Shown: piece after piece, positions 42,131-52,992 of the stretch
Layout of the letters: each line of letters begins with the position of its first letter
Numbering within the stretch: position 1 is the first letter of the stretch
Assembly (NCBI RefSeq): GCF_021401135.1
Contig: NZ_JACBFO010000002.1
Coordinates: forward strand, 558,001 to 622,000
Length of the DNA: 64,000 nucleotides
Reading direction: 5' to 3'
Origin: Azonexus sp. R2A61
GTDB lineage: Bacteria; Pseudomonadota; Gammaproteobacteria; Burkholderiales; Rhodocyclaceae
Notes under the pieces: generated by a model
Database searches by the model: none
Seen by the model: only the letters and a program-made list of their open reading frames with translations
What the model was told of the DNA's origin: nothing
Made by a program: the position numbers and the translations under genes

Positions 42131-43551
42131 TCTCGCATTCCCTGAAAGCCCTGGCCCCGATCGCGCTGGCCGCCGCCCTGTCGGGCTGCGCGGTGGGTCC
42201 GGACTACCTGCGTCCCGATGCCTGGCTGCCGGCCGCGTTCCGCGATGCCCCCAGCGCCGAGGCCAAAGCCGACGTCGAAAATCCTGCGGTCGACGCCCGC
42301 TGGTGGACACTTTTCGGCGATGCCAAGCTGACCGAACTGGTCGATACCGCGCTGACCAACAATGCCGACCTGCGCCAGGCCATCGCCCGCGTATCGCAGG
42401 CCGAAGCAGCCGCCCGCGAAGCCGGCGCCTCGTTGTTCCCGGCCCTCGATGCCCAAGGCTCGATCAGCAACAACAAGCTGAGCGAAAAGACCGCGACCTG
42501 GTCGGTCAATTCGCCGGACATCCTGCGCGCCCGCAGTGCCAGCCTGGTGCTGTCGTACGAACTCGATGTCTGGGGACGCGTGCGACGGCTCAACGAATCG
42601 GCACGCGCCAGTTTCGTGGCCAGCCGTTACGGACGTGACAGCATCCGGTTGTCGGTTGCCGGACTGGTGGCCAGCAGCTATCTCAACCTGCGTTCACTCG
42701 ATGCTCAGTTGGCGGTCGTCGCCGACTCGCTGAAGAGCCGCACGGAAAGTGCCGAGCTGGTCCGTACCCGCGTCGGTGCCGGGCTGGTTTCGCCGCTCGA
42801 CCAGTACCAGGCCGACGGCGCGGTCGCCGCGCTGAAAGCCCAGCAGGCCGAACTGCGCCGGGCCCGCAGCCTGGCCGAACATCAGCTGGCCCTGCTGACC
42901 GCCCAGCCCGACCTGCAGATCGAAGCGGGTGATCTGCGTCAGCTGCCGCTGCCGCCGGTTCCGCCGGCCGGCCTGCCGGCCGATCTGATCGAGGCCCGGC
43001 CGGACGTCCGCCAGGCCGAACAACAGCTGATTGCCGCCAACGCCAACATCGGCGTCGCCAAGGCCGGTTATTACCCGAAGTTCTCGTTGACCGGCAGCGT
43101 CGGCAGCGAGAGCAAGACGCTGTCCGATCTGTTCACCGGCGGCGCGTCGACCTGGGGCACCGGCCTCGGGCTGCTGATGCCGATCATCGACTTCGGACGC
43201 ACCTCGGCCCGCGTCGATCAGGCCAGGGCGCTCAACGAGCAGTCGCTGGTCGCCTGGCAGAACAGCCTGCAGGTCGCTTACAAGGAAGTCCGCGACGCGC
43301 TGGTCAACCTGCGCGAATATGGCGAGATCGAAACGGCGCGCGACGCCCAGGTGAGCAACGCCGATCAGGCGCTGAAGCTGGCCCGCACGCGTTACGACGC
43401 CGGCTACTCGGGTTATCTGGAAGTGCTCGATGCCCAGCGCACCGCCAACGACGTACTGCTGGCGCAGATCGCTACCCGCCAGGCCCGCCTGGGCGCTGCC
43501 GTCGATCTGTTCAAGGCCCTCGGCGGCGGCTGGAAGCCGGACGCGTCGTAA
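42127..43551 (+). CDS. RND efflux outer-membrane factor, NodT/OprM family lipoprotein
   Basis: 474 residues from ATG 42127 (ATGA overlap with the pump gene). Lipobox LSGC and then AVGPDYLRP, the typical start of OprM-type channels. Two repeats of the OEP domain cover the rest. The open frame before 42127 is a shadow of the pump gene. Completes the tripartite pump. Confidence 0.95.
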   Translation: MISHSLKALAPIALAAALSGCAVGPDYLRPDAWLPAAFRDAPSAEAKADVENPAVDARWWTLFGDAKLTELVDTALTNNADLRQAIARVSQAEAAAREAGASLFPALDAQGSISNNKLSEKTATWSVNSPDILRARSASLVLSYELDVWGRVRRLNESARASFVASRYGRDSIRLSVAGLVASSYLNLRSLDAQLAVVADSLKSRTESAELVRTRVGAGLVSPLDQYQADGAVAALKAQQAELRRARSLAEHQLALLTAQPDLQIEAGDLRQLPLPPVPPAGLPADLIEARPDVRQAEQQLIAANANIGVAKAGYYPKFSLTGSVGSESKTLSDLFTGGASTWGTGLGLLMPIIDFGRTSARVDQARALNEQSLVAWQNSLQVAYKEVRDALVNLREYGEIETARDAQVSNADQALKLARTRYDAGYSGYLEVLDAQRTANDVLLAQIATRQARLGAAVDLFKALGGGWKPDAS

Positions 43552-43557
43552 GCCTGC

Positions 43558-43612
43558 TGCGGTCGACACCGGAAATCCCGGATTTCCGCGGTCGACCGCA
43601 ACTTTCCCGGGA
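43558..43612. repeat. Intergenic repeat block with two TGCGGTCGAC copies and a GGAAATCC inverted repeat
   Basis: TGCGGTCGAC at 43558-43567 and its complement GTCGACCGCA at 43591-43600 face each other. Between them GGAAATCC and GGATTTCC (43571-43587) form a palindrome around one base. It lies just after the efflux channel stop. Confidence 0.75.
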
Positions 43613-43669
43613 ATTTGCCGTGCTTCGGCCGAGCCGTGCAGCACGCATCATGGCACTCCCCGATATTCA

Positions 43670-43706
43670 CGGAATCCTGCGGTCGACCGCAGGATTCCGC
43701 ATTTTT
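43670..43706 (+). terminator. 30 bp perfect palindrome with T-run, terminator of the efflux operon
   Basis: Bases 43670-43699 are a perfect palindrome centred on GTC|GAC, with arm CGGAATCCTGCGGTC. It contains TGCGGTCGACCGCA, two face-to-face copies of the dispersed 10-mer. CA and TTTTT follow, so as RNA it would be a long hairpin with a U-run. It abuts the stop of convergent rlmB. Without a loop it may instead be a protein-binding palindrome. Confidence 0.7.
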
Positions 43707-44437
43707 CAGCCCAGGCGGCGACGCGCCTCGAACAGGCAGACGCCGGCGGCGACCGAGACGTTCAGGCTCTCGACGCTGCCGTGCATCGGGATACGCACCA
43801 GCTGGTCGCAGGTATCGCGCGTCAGCCGACGCATTCCCTCGCCTTCGGCACCGAGCACCCAGGCCGTCGCCGGCGGCCAGTCCGAGGTATATAAATCGCC
43901 GTCGGCTTCACCGGCGGTGCCGACCACCCAGATTTCACGCTCCTTGAGTTCGCGCAGCGTGCGTGCCAGATTGGTCACCGTCACGTAAGGCACCGTCTCG
44001 GCAGCGCCACAGGCGGTCTTGACGGCAACGTCGGTCAGGCCGACCGAGCGGTCCTTCGGCGCGATCACCGCATCGACCCCGGCGGCATCGGCAACCCGCA
44101 GGCAGGCACCGAGATTGCGCGGGTCGGTGACGCCATCGAGCACCAGCAGGAAAGCCGGCGTTTCGAGCGTATCCAGTACATCGTCCAGATGCAGGGTCTT
44201 GCGCCCGCCTTCCAGGCGCGCCACAACGCCCTGGTGACGCGCCCCCGGCGCCATCCCGTCGAGCCGCTTGCCGTCGCAGGCAACGATCTTGACCCCCTGG
44301 AGTTCGGCATGACGCAGCAGGTCGCGGGCCCGGCCATCCTGGCGCGTCGCATCGATCAGAATCTCGCGGACCGACTCCGGGTCGTGGCGCAGCTTGGCAG
44401 TGATGGCGTGAAAGCCGTAGATCAGGCGGGAACTCAT
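43706..44437 (-). CDS. rlmB: 23S rRNA (guanosine-2251-2'-O)-methyltransferase
   Basis: 243 residues. N-terminal substrate-binding domain ([12 protein letters not shown]) and C-terminal SPOUT knot with motifs [39 protein letters not shown] and [25 protein letters not shown], then the [19 protein letters not shown] end. This is the standard RlmB pattern and length. It lies downstream of the hemerythrin-like gene, not overlapping. Confidence 0.95.
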   Translation of the reverse strand: MSSRLIYGFHAITAKLRHDPESVREILIDATRQDGRARDLLRHAELQGVKIVACDGKRLDGMAPGARHQGVVARLEGGRKTLHLDDVLDTLETPAFLLVLDGVTDPRNLGACLRVADAAGVDAVIAPKDRSVGLTDVAVKTACGAAETVPYVTVTNLARTLRELKEREIWVVGTAGEADGDLYTSDWPPATAWVLGAEGEGMRRLTRDTCDQLVRIPMHGSVESLNVSVAAGVCLFEARRRLG

Positions 44438-44503
44438 GGTTGGCTCGGCAAAGGTGAAGGGGACGGATTTTACCGCCAGCGACCGGTTGACCGCAGCAAT
44501 CGC

Positions 44504-45046
44504 TCAAACCGGATCGGCAGAAAGCGTCTGACGCGCCATCCAGCGCGCCAGCAGCACGTCGTGCAGGGCGATGTGATTGTCGACCCAGGTTTGCAGCAAG
44601 GCGTCGAGTTCGCGGATCAGGACCACCGTCTGCAGGCGGTCCAGGCGGGCAATGATCTGCTGAACCTTGCCGGAGATCGCCGCATGGTCTTCCATGTGGG
44701 CAGTGCATTGCTCGCGGTCGAGCATCAGCAGCAACGAGGTGCGCATGACTTCTTCCTCGTGGCGGAAATGCTCGAGGATGAAAGCCAGCAGATCGCCCAG
44801 CATGCCGACCAGATCACTGTCGCAACGACGCTGCTCGGCACTGGAGCAGGTCGCGCAATTGCGGTGCGAAGCCTGTACCGTGCAGATGTCGCGCAAGGTA
44901 CGCATCATGCCGAGCAGCATCGCATGCTCGGCATCCAGCTCGCGGTGCCCGGTGAGCAGCGCCGGCGGCAAGCTTGCCAGTCCATCGTCCGCATCAGCGG
45001 CACGTGGATCAGGCTTCAGCTGCGCACGGTCATCCCGCTGGTTCAT
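44504..45046 (-). CDS. Hemerythrin-like protein with a cysteine-rich insert
   Basis: 180 residues, no signal peptide. Hemerythrin-type iron ligands are visible: H34 or H41, H93 and E97 (HFRHEEEVM), H117 and H121 (HMEDH), H158 and D163 (HIALHD). Between the first and second helices is an insert with C55, C64, C67 and C75 (C-x8-C-x2-C-x7-C), which could bind zinc or act as a redox switch. Likely senses or carries O2 or NO in the cytoplasm. Convergence with no partner gene gives no further clue. Confidence 0.75.
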   Translation of the reverse strand: MNQRDDRAQLKPDPRAADADDGLASLPPALLTGHRELDAEHAMLLGMMRTLRDICTVQASHRNCATCSSAEQRRCDSDLVGMLGDLLAFILEHFRHEEEVMRTSLLLMLDREQCTAHMEDHAAISGKVQQIIARLDRLQTVVLIRELDALLQTWVDNHIALHDVLLARWMARQTLSADPV

Positions 45047-45127
45047 GCCGCTACCCGTATCGACGAAACCGAATATTCTAGCGGCAAACCTCCATGAACG
45101 GCAGGAAAATTATGCCGAAAGGCATAA

Positions 45128-47374
45128 TCAGCGTCGGGACTTGGCTTTTTTCCTCGCGCGCGGCACATCGGACGGCTTCTCTGCCGATGCAGCCCTGACC
45201 TCGCGAACCAGGACGAAGTCGATCTTGTTGGTCTCCAGATCGGCCCGCACCAGTTTGACGCGGACCCGGTCACCCAGGCGGAAACGCTCGCCGGTCCGTT
45301 CGCCGAGCATCTGGTGCTTGATGTTGTCGAACTGGAAGTAGTCCTGCCCCAGTTCGGACACATGCACCAGGCCCTCGACATAGACCTGGTCGAGCGCAAC
45401 GAAGATACCGAAGGCAGTCACCGCCGAAATGGTGCCGTCGAAGACTTCACCGATACGCTCCTTCATGAAGAAGGTCTTCAGCCAGTGCTCGACATCGCGC
45501 GTCGCCTCATCGGCCCGTCGCTCGGTCGCCGAGCACTGCAGGCCGATGTCGTCCCAGGGCTGGCCCGGGTCGTATTTCTCGCCGGCCAGCACGGCCTTGA
45601 TCGCCCGATGCACCAGCAAGTCGGGATAGCGCCGGATCGGCGAGGTGAAGTGCGTGTAATGCTCGTAAGCCAGACCGAAATGGCCGACGTTGTCAGGGCT
45701 GTACATCGCCTGCTTGAGCGAGCGCAGCATCACCGTCTGCAGCAACTGGAAATCGGGCCGCGGCTTGATCTTCTCGAGCAGCAAGGCGTAATCCTTGGCA
45801 CGCGGATCGTCGCCGCCGCCGAGCGTCAGCCCGAACTCGCCGAGGAAACTGCGCAGGTTCTTCAGTTTGTCCTCCGAAGGCGCCTCGTGGATGCGATACA
45901 GGCAGGTCTGCTCGTGGCTGGCGAGGAAATCCGAGGCGCAGACGTTGGCCGCCAGCATGCATTCCTCGATGATCCGATGCGCATCGTTGCGCACCACCGG
46001 CACGATGTTGTCGATCTTGCCTTGATCGTTGAACAGCATCATCGTCTCGGTCGTCTCGAAATCGATCGCGCCACGCTGAGCGCGCGCCTTGTGCAGGGCC
46101 TGATAGAGCTTGTACAGATTCTGCACCTGCGGCAGCACGCTGCGGTCGACCTCGGTTTCCGGCTTCTTTTCGCCGGCTAGCCACGACCATACCTGGTTAT
46201 AGGTCAGCCGTGCGTGCGAGCGGAATACCGCCGGATAGAAGCGGTAATTGCCGATCTTGCCGGCAGCGCTGATCGCCACATCGCAGACCATGGCCAGCCG
46301 CTCGACATCGGGGTTCAGCGAGCAGATGCCATTGGACAGCTTTTCCGGCAGCATCGGAATCACCCGGCGCGGGAAATACACCGAATTGCCACGCGTCAGC
46401 GCTTCCTTGTCGAGCGCCATGCCCGGCTTGACGTAATGCGAGACGTCGGCGATCGCCACCACCAGCCGCCAGCCCCGGCCCTGCTTCTCGCAATAGACGG
46501 CGTCATCGAAATCGCGCGCGGTTTCGCCGTCGATCGTCACCAGCGGCAGGCTGCGCAAATCCTCGCGCCCCTTGTGATCGGCCTTGCGCACCTTGTCCGG
46601 CATCTTCTTGTTCTCGTCGAGTGCAGCCGGCGGAAACTCGAAGGGCAGATCGTGCTTGCGCAAGGCAATCTCGATTTCCATGCCGGGATCGGCATAGTTG
46701 CCCAGCACGTCGACGATACGCCCGATCGGTTGCGAATGCTTGCTGGGCTGCTCGATGATTTCGACCATCACCACCTGACCGGATTGCGGCCGGACTTTTG
46801 CCTTCGTCTCGGGGGGCACCAGAATGTCCTGTGCAATGCGCTTGTTTTCCGGCACGACGAAGACCACCCCGTGCTCGACGAAAACTCGACCGACCACCTT
46901 GCTGTTGGCCCGTTCGGTGACTTCGACGATGCTGCCTTCCGGACGCCCCTTGCGATCCACGCCGGTCACCCGAACCAGCGCCCGATCACCGTGCAGCACC
47001 TTGCCCATCTGCCGCTGGTCGAGAAAGATGTCGGCGCTGCCGTCATCGGGAATCAGGAAGCCGTAGCCGTCCGGATGCCCCTGGATACGCCCCGCCGTCA
47101 GACTGGCCCGTTCAGGCAGGATGTAATCGCCCTTGCGGTTGCGCATCAACTGTCCTTCGCGCTCCATCGCGCCCAGTCGGCGCAGGAACATGTCCTGCTC
47201 GGCCTTGACGATATCCAGGCGCTCGGCCAGCTCGCCGAATGTCAGCGGCCGACCTTCGTCGGCCAGGATCTGTGCGATGTACTCGCGCGACGGCAGCGGA
47301 AATTCGTAGTGTTTGGCTTCGCGCTCGAAGAAAGGATCGGCGCGACGAATCTTTGTTAACTTTTTTCTTGACAT
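45128..47374 (-). CDS. rnr: Ribonuclease R
   Basis: 748 residues from ATG 47374; the upstream in-frame extension runs antisense through the tRNA and is rejected. Order: winged-helix N-terminus, two cold-shock domains, the RNB catalytic domain with DGETARDFDDAVYCE (the acidic metal cluster), an S1 domain near the C-terminus (IGEVFDGTISAVTAFGIFVAL), and a basic tail ending KKAKSRR. A 3'-5' exoribonuclease for structured RNA. Its start codon coincides with the -35 of the divergent tRNA promoter. Confidence 0.95.
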   Translation of the reverse strand: MSRKKLTKIRRADPFFEREAKHYEFPLPSREYIAQILADEGRPLTFGELAERLDIVKAEQDMFLRRLGAMEREGQLMRNRKGDYILPERASLTAGRIQGHPDGYGFLIPDDGSADIFLDQRQMGKVLHGDRALVRVTGVDRKGRPEGSIVEVTERANSKVVGRVFVEHGVVFVVPENKRIAQDILVPPETKAKVRPQSGQVVMVEIIEQPSKHSQPIGRIVDVLGNYADPGMEIEIALRKHDLPFEFPPAALDENKKMPDKVRKADHKGREDLRSLPLVTIDGETARDFDDAVYCEKQGRGWRLVVAIADVSHYVKPGMALDKEALTRGNSVYFPRRVIPMLPEKLSNGICSLNPDVERLAMVCDVAISAAGKIGNYRFYPAVFRSHARLTYNQVWSWLAGEKKPETEVDRSVLPQVQNLYKLYQALHKARAQRGAIDFETTETMMLFNDQGKIDNIVPVVRNDAHRIIEECMLAANVCASDFLASHEQTCLYRIHEAPSEDKLKNLRSFLGEFGLTLGGGDDPRAKDYALLLEKIKPRPDFQLLQTVMLRSLKQAMYSPDNVGHFGLAYEHYTHFTSPIRRYPDLLVHRAIKAVLAGEKYDPGQPWDDIGLQCSATERRADEATRDVEHWLKTFFMKERIGEVFDGTISAVTAFGIFVALDQVYVEGLVHVSELGQDYFQFDNIKHQMLGERTGERFRLGDRVRVKLVRADLETNKIDFVLVREVRAASAEKPSDVPRARKKAKSRR

Positions 47375-47395
47375 CTGTTTTTCTTTCTCTATAAT
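47368..47395 (+). promoter_or_regulatory. Sigma-70 consensus promoter of tRNA-Leu
   Basis: TTGACA (47368-47373) and TATAAT (47390-47395) are both perfect consensus hexamers with a 16 nt spacer. They end 19 nt before the tRNA 5' end. The -35 overlaps the start codon of the divergent rnr gene (47372-47374). Confidence 0.88.
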
Positions 47396-47414
47396 GACGG
47401 TCTTTCGCATCTGT

Positions 47415-47499
<85 letters not shown>

Positions 47500-47515
47500 G
47501 CGATTCTTGTTAAAG

Positions 47516-47541
47516 GGTCTTGCTTCGGCAAGGCCTTTTTT
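47516..47541 (+). terminator. Intrinsic terminator after tRNA-Leu
   Basis: GGTCTTGC (47516-47523), TTCG tetraloop, GCAAGGCC (47528-47535) with one G-U pair, then six Ts. Confidence 0.92.
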
Positions 47542-47713
47542 CATTTTGTGCTTCGTTTTCGGCAATACGTCCTGAGGCATGGGCGGCATTGTCTCACAAC
47601 GTAGGCCATTCCCCCGCCTGCAACATTTGCTCACAGCTGATTACAAGGCGGAGTCATCCTTCGGGTCGGCACCGCGTTATTGTCTCTACGAACACCGCAT
47701 CGCGAGGCAAGTC

Positions 47714-48100
47714 ATGAAGCAACTCACCCGATTCACCCTGCCGCTCCTGCTGGCCAGCCTGTTGGCCGGCAACGCAATTGCCGGCCCCGGATACCACGGC
47801 GAACATCGGGGTTACGGCCCGGGGCCGTACTACGGACCGCCGTCGTACCAGCGCCACTACGCCCCCCCGCCTCACCATCACAATCGCTGGATCGGCCCGG
47901 CCGCCGTACTGGCCATTGGCGGCCTGGCGCTCGGCGCGGCAATCGCCGCCTCGCCACCACCACCTGCACCGCAGGTCATCTACACCGCACCGCCGCCACC
48001 GCAGCCGCTTGGCAGTTGGTATTTCTGCCGCTCGTCGGGACAGTACTATCCGTACACCCAAGCTTGTCCGGAAGGCTGGGTCGCTGTCGCTCCCCGCTGA
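47714..48100 (+). CDS. Small secreted Gly/Pro/Tyr/His-rich protein
   Basis: 128 residues from ATG 47714 with a signal peptide (LLLASLLAGNAIAG). The mature part is rich in GPYYGPP and PPPHHH-type sequence, then one hydrophobic helix (AAVLAIGGLALGAAIAAS) and the ending WYFCRSSGQYYPYTQACPEGWVAV. That C-terminal two-cysteine pattern recurs in small envelope proteins of Proteobacteria. Function unknown; envelope-associated by inference. The 214 nt before it holds only the tRNA terminator. Confidence 0.75.
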   Translation: MKQLTRFTLPLLLASLLAGNAIAGPGYHGEHRGYGPGPYYGPPSYQRHYAPPPHHHNRWIGPAAVLAIGGLALGAAIAASPPPPAPQVIYTAPPPPQPLGSWYFCRSSGQYYPYTQACPEGWVAVAPR

Positions 48101-48106
48101 AACGAA

Positions 48107-48127
48107 AACGGGCCCCTAGGGCCCGTT
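48107..48127 (-). terminator. Intrinsic terminator of the leftward purA cluster
   Basis: AACGGGCCC and GGGCCCGTT form a perfect 9 bp stem with a CTA loop. On the minus strand it is followed by TTCGTTT after the pairing T, giving a U-rich tail; on the plus strand there is none. A copy of the dispersed 10-mer (GTTGACCGCA, 48125-48134) overlaps its right arm. Confidence 0.75.
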
Positions 48128-48148
48128 GACCGCAGCAGCGCCCGGCGC

Positions 48149-50612
<2,464 letters not shown>

Positions 50613-50616
<4 letters not shown>

Positions 50617-50798
50617 GACAGGAAAATCATCAAAAAAAGTCCGATCAGCATCGAAGTCAGACCGACGAAACGAATCTGACCATCGGAAAACTGAATCAGC
50701 CGCCGGAAGGTTTCACGCCAGGCGGTTGGCGCGACGAAGGGCATCAGCCCTTCGAGTACGAGCATCAGGGCAAATGCCAGCAACAGCGAGGAAGTCAT
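50613..50798 (-). CDS. DUF2065 small membrane protein (YjeT-like)
   Basis: 61 residues with two membrane helices ([18 protein letters not shown] and [15 protein letters not shown]). Its stop overlaps the hisZ start (ATGA). This family is conserved beside hflC or purA in gamma- and betaproteobacteria. Function unknown. Confidence 0.88.
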
Positions 50799-50810
50799 GG
50801 CAAGGCGACC

Positions 50811-51680
50811 TTAGCGGCCGACGTTCTTCATGTATTTGAAAAAGTCGGAATTCGGTTCAACAACCAGAATGTCGCTCTTGTGACCGAAACTGTTCCGGTA
50901 GGCTTCCAGGCTGCGATAGAAGGCATAAAACTCGGGGCTCTTGCCAAACGCATCGCCATAAATGGCCGCCGCCTTGGCATCGCCCTCGCCCTTGATCTTC
51001 TGGGCATCGCGGTAAGCCTCGGCAACCAGCACTTCGCGTTGCCGATCGGCGTCAGCACGAATCTTCTCCGCCTCGGCAGCGCCCTCCGAACGGAGTTCAT
51101 TCGCCACTCGCTTGCGCTCGGCTTCCATCCGGCGATAGACCGCGTCGCTGACCTCTTCCGGCAGTTCGACCCGCTTCAGACGGACGTCGACGATCTGCAC
51201 GCCGATCTTGCGTGCATCGACATCGGCTTTTTCGCGCATCTGATCCATGATCTTGTCGCGCTCACCGGAAATCACGTCATGCACCAGACGCTTGCCGAAC
51301 TCTTCACGCAGGCCGGCATTCACCGTCTGCGTCAGCCGCGTGCGCGCCCGAGCCTCATCGCCACTCACCGAAATGTAGTAGAGCTTGGAATCGACGATAC
51401 GCCACTTGATGAACGAATCGACCAGCACGTTCTTTTTTTCCGACGTGATGAAACGTTCCGGGTCGGAACTTTCAAGCGTCAAAATACGGCGATCGAAGTA
51501 ACGAACGTTCTGCACGAAGGGAACCTTGAAATGCAGACCTGGCTCGACGATTTCGCGCTTGACTTCACCCAGTTGGAAAACCAACGCGTACTGACGCTGA
51601 TCGACAGTGAACAGCGACATCGCCAGAACAACCAGAACGAAGGCGACAACGCCCCCCAGCAGATTCATGCGCGCGTTCAT
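50811..51680 (-). CDS. hflC: HflC, SPFH-domain modulator of FtsH
   Basis: 289 residues. A single N-terminal membrane helix (LLGGVVAFVLVVLAMSLFTV) is followed by a band-7/SPFH domain (VDQRQYALVFQLGEVKREIVEPGLHFKVPF) and a charged coiled-coil region. Forms the HflKC cage around FtsH in the inner membrane, facing the periplasm. Overlaps hflK by 1 nt. Confidence 0.95.
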   Translation of the reverse strand: MNARMNLLGGVVAFVLVVLAMSLFTVDQRQYALVFQLGEVKREIVEPGLHFKVPFVQNVRYFDRRILTLESSDPERFITSEKKNVLVDSFIKWRIVDSKLYYISVSGDEARARTRLTQTVNAGLREEFGKRLVHDVISGERDKIMDQMREKADVDARKIGVQIVDVRLKRVELPEEVSDAVYRRMEAERKRVANELRSEGAAEAEKIRADADRQREVLVAEAYRDAQKIKGEGDAKAAAIYGDAFGKSPEFYAFYRSLEAYRNSFGHKSDILVVEPNSDFFKYMKNVGR

Positions 51681-52972
51681 CAGCGGGCCTCCCGATCACG
51701 CGAACTGAGCGAACCCGAACGCGAGCCGACGTTGAAATTCTTGTCCGACTGCGGCGCAGCCTCCAACTGAGGCGGAACGCCACCACTGAAATTGCTGCCG
51801 GCGGCACGCGGCGATACTGCCGCCGCTTCACCGGTCGCGGCCTGGATGGCCGGCGCAGTTGCTGCCTGCATCAGCTTGTCGAGCGGCAGGTAGAGCAAGT
51901 TGCCCTGTCCCTTGGCATCAACCATGACCTTGGTGGTATTGGCATAGATCTGCTGCATCGTTTCAAGATACATGCGCTGACGTGTGACTTCCGGCGCCCT
52001 GGCGTACTCCACCTGAATCTGCTTGAAGCGCGACGCATCACCCTCAGCCGTCGAAATCACACGCTGGCGATAACCCTGGGCCTCTTCGAGCAAACGCGCC
52101 GAGGTACCCTTGGCCCGCGGAATGACATCATTGGCATATGCCTGCCCTTCGTTCTTCTGACGTTCGCGATCCTGGCCGGCCTTGACGGCATCATCGAACG
52201 CGGCCTGCACCTGCTCCGGCGGCTGGGCATTCTGCATCGTCACCTTGGAGATCAGGATTCCGGACTGATAGCGATCCAGAATTTCCTGCATCAGCTTGGC
52301 TGCTTCGGTAGCAATCTGTTCCCGCCCTTCGTAAAGCACGAAATCCATCTTGCTCTTGCCAACGATTTCGCGAACCGCAGTTTCCGCCGCACCGATCACC
52401 GCGTCGTCTGGATGGCGGTTGTTGAACAGGTATTCGACCGGGTCCTTGAGGATGTATTGAACGGCAAACTGGATGTTCACGATGTTCTCATCGTCCGTCA
52501 GCATCAGGGCTTCCTTCAGCACCTTATTGCGTTCGCTGCCCCGATAACCGATTTCCACGGTACGCACACCGGTCAGATTGACCAATTCGTGCGACTGGAT
52601 CGGATAAGGCAAGCGCCAGCGCAGGCCGGGCTCGGTCGTTTCCTTCAAACTGCCGAACTGAAGGACAACACCTCGCTGCGACGCGTCGACGATATAAAAA
52701 CCGGAAGCCAGCCAGACGACAGCAACCAGACCGACCAGCAGACCAAGGCCTCCCCCCAGAAATTTGGGGTTGAAATCGACCTGGGGCATGCGCGGACCAT
52801 CGCCGCCATCGCCGCCACCCCGACCTTTCTTGCCGAGCACACCGGAAAGCTTGCGGTTGAAATCCCGCCAGAGTTCTTCCAGATCGGGCGGACCATCGCT
52901 CGGGCGACGCGAGCCACCCGGCTTGTCGTCATTGCCGCCCCGGTTGCCCCATTGAGGGTCGTTCAGCGACAT
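51680..52972 (-). CDS. hflK: HflK, SPFH-domain modulator of FtsH
   Basis: 430 residues from ATG 52972 (MSLNDPQWG is the family start; an upstream extension of 8 residues is rejected). A Gly/Arg/Asp-rich cytoplasmic N-terminus is followed by one membrane helix (GLGLLVGLVAVVWLASGFYIV), the SPFH domain and a coiled coil. The tail is Ala/Ser/Gly-rich. Partner of HflC. Confidence 0.95.
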   Translation of the reverse strand: MSLNDPQWGNRGGNDDKPGGSRRPSDGPPDLEELWRDFNRKLSGVLGKKGRGGGDGGDGPRMPQVDFNPKFLGGGLGLLVGLVAVVWLASGFYIVDASQRGVVLQFGSLKETTEPGLRWRLPYPIQSHELVNLTGVRTVEIGYRGSERNKVLKEALMLTDDENIVNIQFAVQYILKDPVEYLFNNRHPDDAVIGAAETAVREIVGKSKMDFVLYEGREQIATEAAKLMQEILDRYQSGILISKVTMQNAQPPEQVQAAFDDAVKAGQDRERQKNEGQAYANDVIPRAKGTSARLLEEAQGYRQRVISTAEGDASRFKQIQVEYARAPEVTRQRMYLETMQQIYANTTKVMVDAKGQGNLLYLPLDKLMQAATAPAIQAATGEAAAVSPRAAGSNFSGGVPPQLEAAPQSDKNFNVGSRSGSLSSRDREAR

Positions 52973-52992
52973 GAGAATACCTAGCGTCGGGA

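Noticed and set aside
37736-42310. A 1524-codon minus-strand open frame opposite the efflux adaptor and pump genes
   Set aside because: Antisense shadow full of His/Gln/Asp/Arg without any motif; it also crosses the efflux promoter and operator.
43558-43706. CRISPR array or insertion-sequence ends at the repeat-rich gap after the efflux operon
   Set aside because: No regular spacers, no transposase and no target-site duplication; only short palindromic elements.
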